Shown: piece after piece, positions 13,178 through 14,157 of the stretch | Numbering within the stretch: position 1 is the stretch's first letter | Layout: every line of letters starts with the position of its first letter | Assembly: GCA_900767645.1 (NCBI GenBank) | Contig: CAAFZY010000024.1 | Span: 1 to 14,157 of the forward strand | Length of the DNA stretch: 14,157 nucleotides | Reading direction: 5' to 3' | Source of the DNA: Alphaproteobacteria bacterium | GTDB taxonomy: Bacteria > Pseudomonadota > Alphaproteobacteria > RF32 > CAG-239 | Made by a program: the position numbers and the translations under genes | The notes under the pieces: generated by a model | Told to the model about the DNA's origin: nothing | The model's input: only the letters and a program-made list of their open reading frames with translations | Database searches by the model: none

Positions 13178-13223
13178 TCCTCAAAAAGTTAAATTTAAGA
13201 AGATTTTAGCTCGCGTTTTTTTT
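13178..13223. repeat. 46-bp direct repeat, copy 2 (orphan cassette 5' region)
   Basis: Identical to 7168-7213. Here the sequence diverges right after GAGGA and continues into the 3' end of the kinase-pyrophosphatase gene region, so only the untranslated part of a pilin cassette remains. Confidence 0.88.
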
Positions 13224-13337
13224 TGCAATATTTACGAGTCCGTGCTGTGCATAAGTTGTATTAAACCGTCCCGATTTTGGCACCCATTCATAGAGGGTAA
13301 TTAATAATACCGGTATATAAATTGCTGAATTTGCCGT

Positions 13338-14021
13338 TTATTTCCACAAGATTGCAAGGGCGCAAACGGTGTCGGTATCTTTGCAATTGTTGCAAATGGT
13401 GTTTATTGTTTCTAAAGATAAATCGCGTAGGCAGGTTGAATATTTGCTACAATTTTTATCACCTTGTATGCTTGTAGTATTACCACTTGTTTTGAAAGTT
13501 TTTAGAGCATCTATATTAGCAGCATTCTCTTTAGCGGCAATTACAATGTTTCGGCAGACTTCATGTCCTTCAGTAGAAGGATTGAAATTAAAAGATATTA
13601 CTCCGACATTATCTTGTCCTTGTGTACCGTCGGACGCTGTCCATTTTGATTTTGACCATACTACTCCGATTTTGTTTTTAAACCAGATGTCTCTTAATTC
13701 TTTTGCCGGTTCATTGCCATCACGTTGATAAATAATGCCGTCAGGGAGCAGATTTATTTTATACAACAGTTGATTATAATATGTACTGTTATCGCCGCTA
13801 TGTTCCAGTTTATCTTTGATTGAGAGTACGTTATTTATCAGCATATTAACAGCCTCAGCATGTTTATTAAGCTTATATTTCATCATTGCTTTGCCATATC
13901 CGGCAATTGCCCCGACGGATAAAACCCCGATAATAGCGAGTACCCCAAGCATCTCCACCATAGCCCGCCCCGCACACAAGCCGTCATTATCGGGCTTGAC
14001 CCGATAATCCAGGTTGGACAA
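13338..14021 (-). CDS. Type IV pilin-like protein
   Basis: Prepilin-like protein, exported through the membrane and normally processed by prepilin peptidase. The leader ends LCAG; cleavage is expected before RAMVEM, with Glu at +5. GVLAIIGVLSVGAIAGYGKA (25-44 from the TTG start) is the N-terminal hydrophobic helix, then a helical spine MMKYKLNKHAEAVNML. The globular part (about 75-227) has six Cys, four of them in the last 40 residues (C191, C197, C210, C213 plus C220), suggesting disulfides. No pilus assembly genes are in the window, so it may be a pseudopilin. The start is uncertain: TTG 14021 opens this frame without a ribosome binding site. The same frame continues upstream to an ATG at 14147, but a TAA (14037-14039) interrupts it. 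Confidence 0.75.
   Translation of the reverse strand: MSNLDYRVKPDNDGLCAGRAMVEMLGVLAIIGVLSVGAIAGYGKAMMKYKLNKHAEAVNMLINNVLSIKDKLEHSGDNSTYYNQLLYKINLLPDGIIYQRDGNEPAKELRDIWFKNKIGVVWSKSKWTASDGTQGQDNVGVISFNFNPSTEGHEVCRNIVIAAKENAANIDALKTFKTSGNTTSIQGDKNCSKYSTCLRDLSLETINTICNNCKDTDTVCALAILWK
13986..14008. repeat. Palindrome P2, copy in the pilin gene
   Basis: ATTATCGGG (13986-13994), loop CTTGA, CCCGATAAT (14000-14008), a perfect stem. On the minus strand it encodes most of DYRVKPDND of the pilin leader. Confidence 0.9.
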
Positions 14022-14044
14022 ATCAGCTACTTGGTTTTACCTGG

Positions 14045-14067
14045 ACTCTCCGATCAAGTCGGAGAGT
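14045..14067. repeat. Palindrome P1, copy in the pilin leader
   Basis: ACTCTCCGA (14045-14053), loop TCAAG, TCGGAGAGT (14059-14067). Identical to 7094-7116. Confidence 0.9.
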
Positions 14068-14074
14068 GACAAGG

Positions 14075-14092
14075 AAGAGGTGAACACCTCTT
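14075..14092. repeat. Palindrome P3 inside a 39-nt in-frame insertion
   Basis: AAGAGGTG (14075-14082), loop AA, CACCTCTT (14085-14092). It lies in a 39-nt (13-codon) segment absent from the other cassette, so the leader frame is kept. Confidence 0.75.
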
Positions 14093-14157
14093 TTATACTG
14101 GAGTGTGACAGAGTCTGGTGTAAAAAGCGGCTAAAATTTGATTTCATATCAAAAATC

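Larger units (their letters stand above)
14037..14147 (-). other. Upstream leader frame of the pilin gene, closed by TAA
   Basis: On the minus strand, ATG (14145-14147) opens a frame of 36 codons, starting MKSNFSRFLHQTL, in the same phase as the pilin but closed by TAA at 14037-14039. In the truncated cassette the aligned codon is TCA and the frame stays open into the pilin. It looks like the original start of the gene, inactivated by one base change, or else a short upstream peptide. Confidence 0.55.

Noticed and set aside
1..14157. CRISPR array or insertion sequence with transposase
   Set aside because: No regularly spaced repeats and no transposase or integrase gene were found; the repeats present are palindromes, terminators and cassette copies.

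Overview
The window looks like one end of a contig from an AT-rich, probably host-associated and uncultured alphaproteobacterium. The best evidence is the lexA promoter at the left end, which carries the alphaproteobacterial SOS operator GTTC-N7-GTTC. The organism assignment is inference; no rRNA gene is present. The first 20 bases are not genomic: they match the end of the Illumina TruSeq read-2 adapter, so the lexA fragment is cut by an assembly or trimming artefact.

Left part (21-3180), core genome: the 5' end of lexA on the minus strand, and divergent from it lysS (class II lysyl-tRNA synthetase), closely followed by a membrane-anchored divergent polysaccharide deacetylase (YibQ-like), then tRNA-Glu(UUC) with its own promoter and terminator.

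3181-4745, accessory segment behind the tRNA: a 19-nt near-copy of the tRNA 3' end, several terminator hairpins, a palindromic repeat, and one AT-rich gene (3716-4699) of unknown function whose His/Tyr/Glu pattern weakly suggests an ADP-ribosyltransferase-like fold. The gene lies between two identical 32-bp terminator copies, each preceded by CACCAAT, which also ends the tRNA gene.

4746-8690: ogt-type DNA-alkyl repair methyltransferase; a SAM methyltransferase and a COG3981-like GNAT acetyltransferase in one operon; the first codons of a gene broken by a truncated pilin cassette; a LysR regulator; and, divergent from it, a cold shock protein.

8691-13165: a small multi-pass membrane protein; a two-gene minus-strand operon encoding a transglutaminase-like Cys/His/Asp protein and a protein whose K-x-H and FK spacing recalls OspF/SpvC phosphothreonine lyases; and a divergent plus-strand operon encoding an HExxH zinc protease-like protein and a fusion of a P-loop kinase with an inorganic-pyrophosphatase-like domain. 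These four proteins lack obvious signal peptides. Together they resemble a set of protein-modifying enzymes, but no secretion genes are visible.

13166-14157: a second, longer type IV pilin-like gene on the minus strand, related to the truncated cassette at 6907-7157. Both have leaders built partly from palindromic repeats that are read as codons, and both are damaged upstream (a lost ATG in one, an in-frame stop in the other). A third trace is a 46-bp copy of the cassette's 5' region at 13178-13223.
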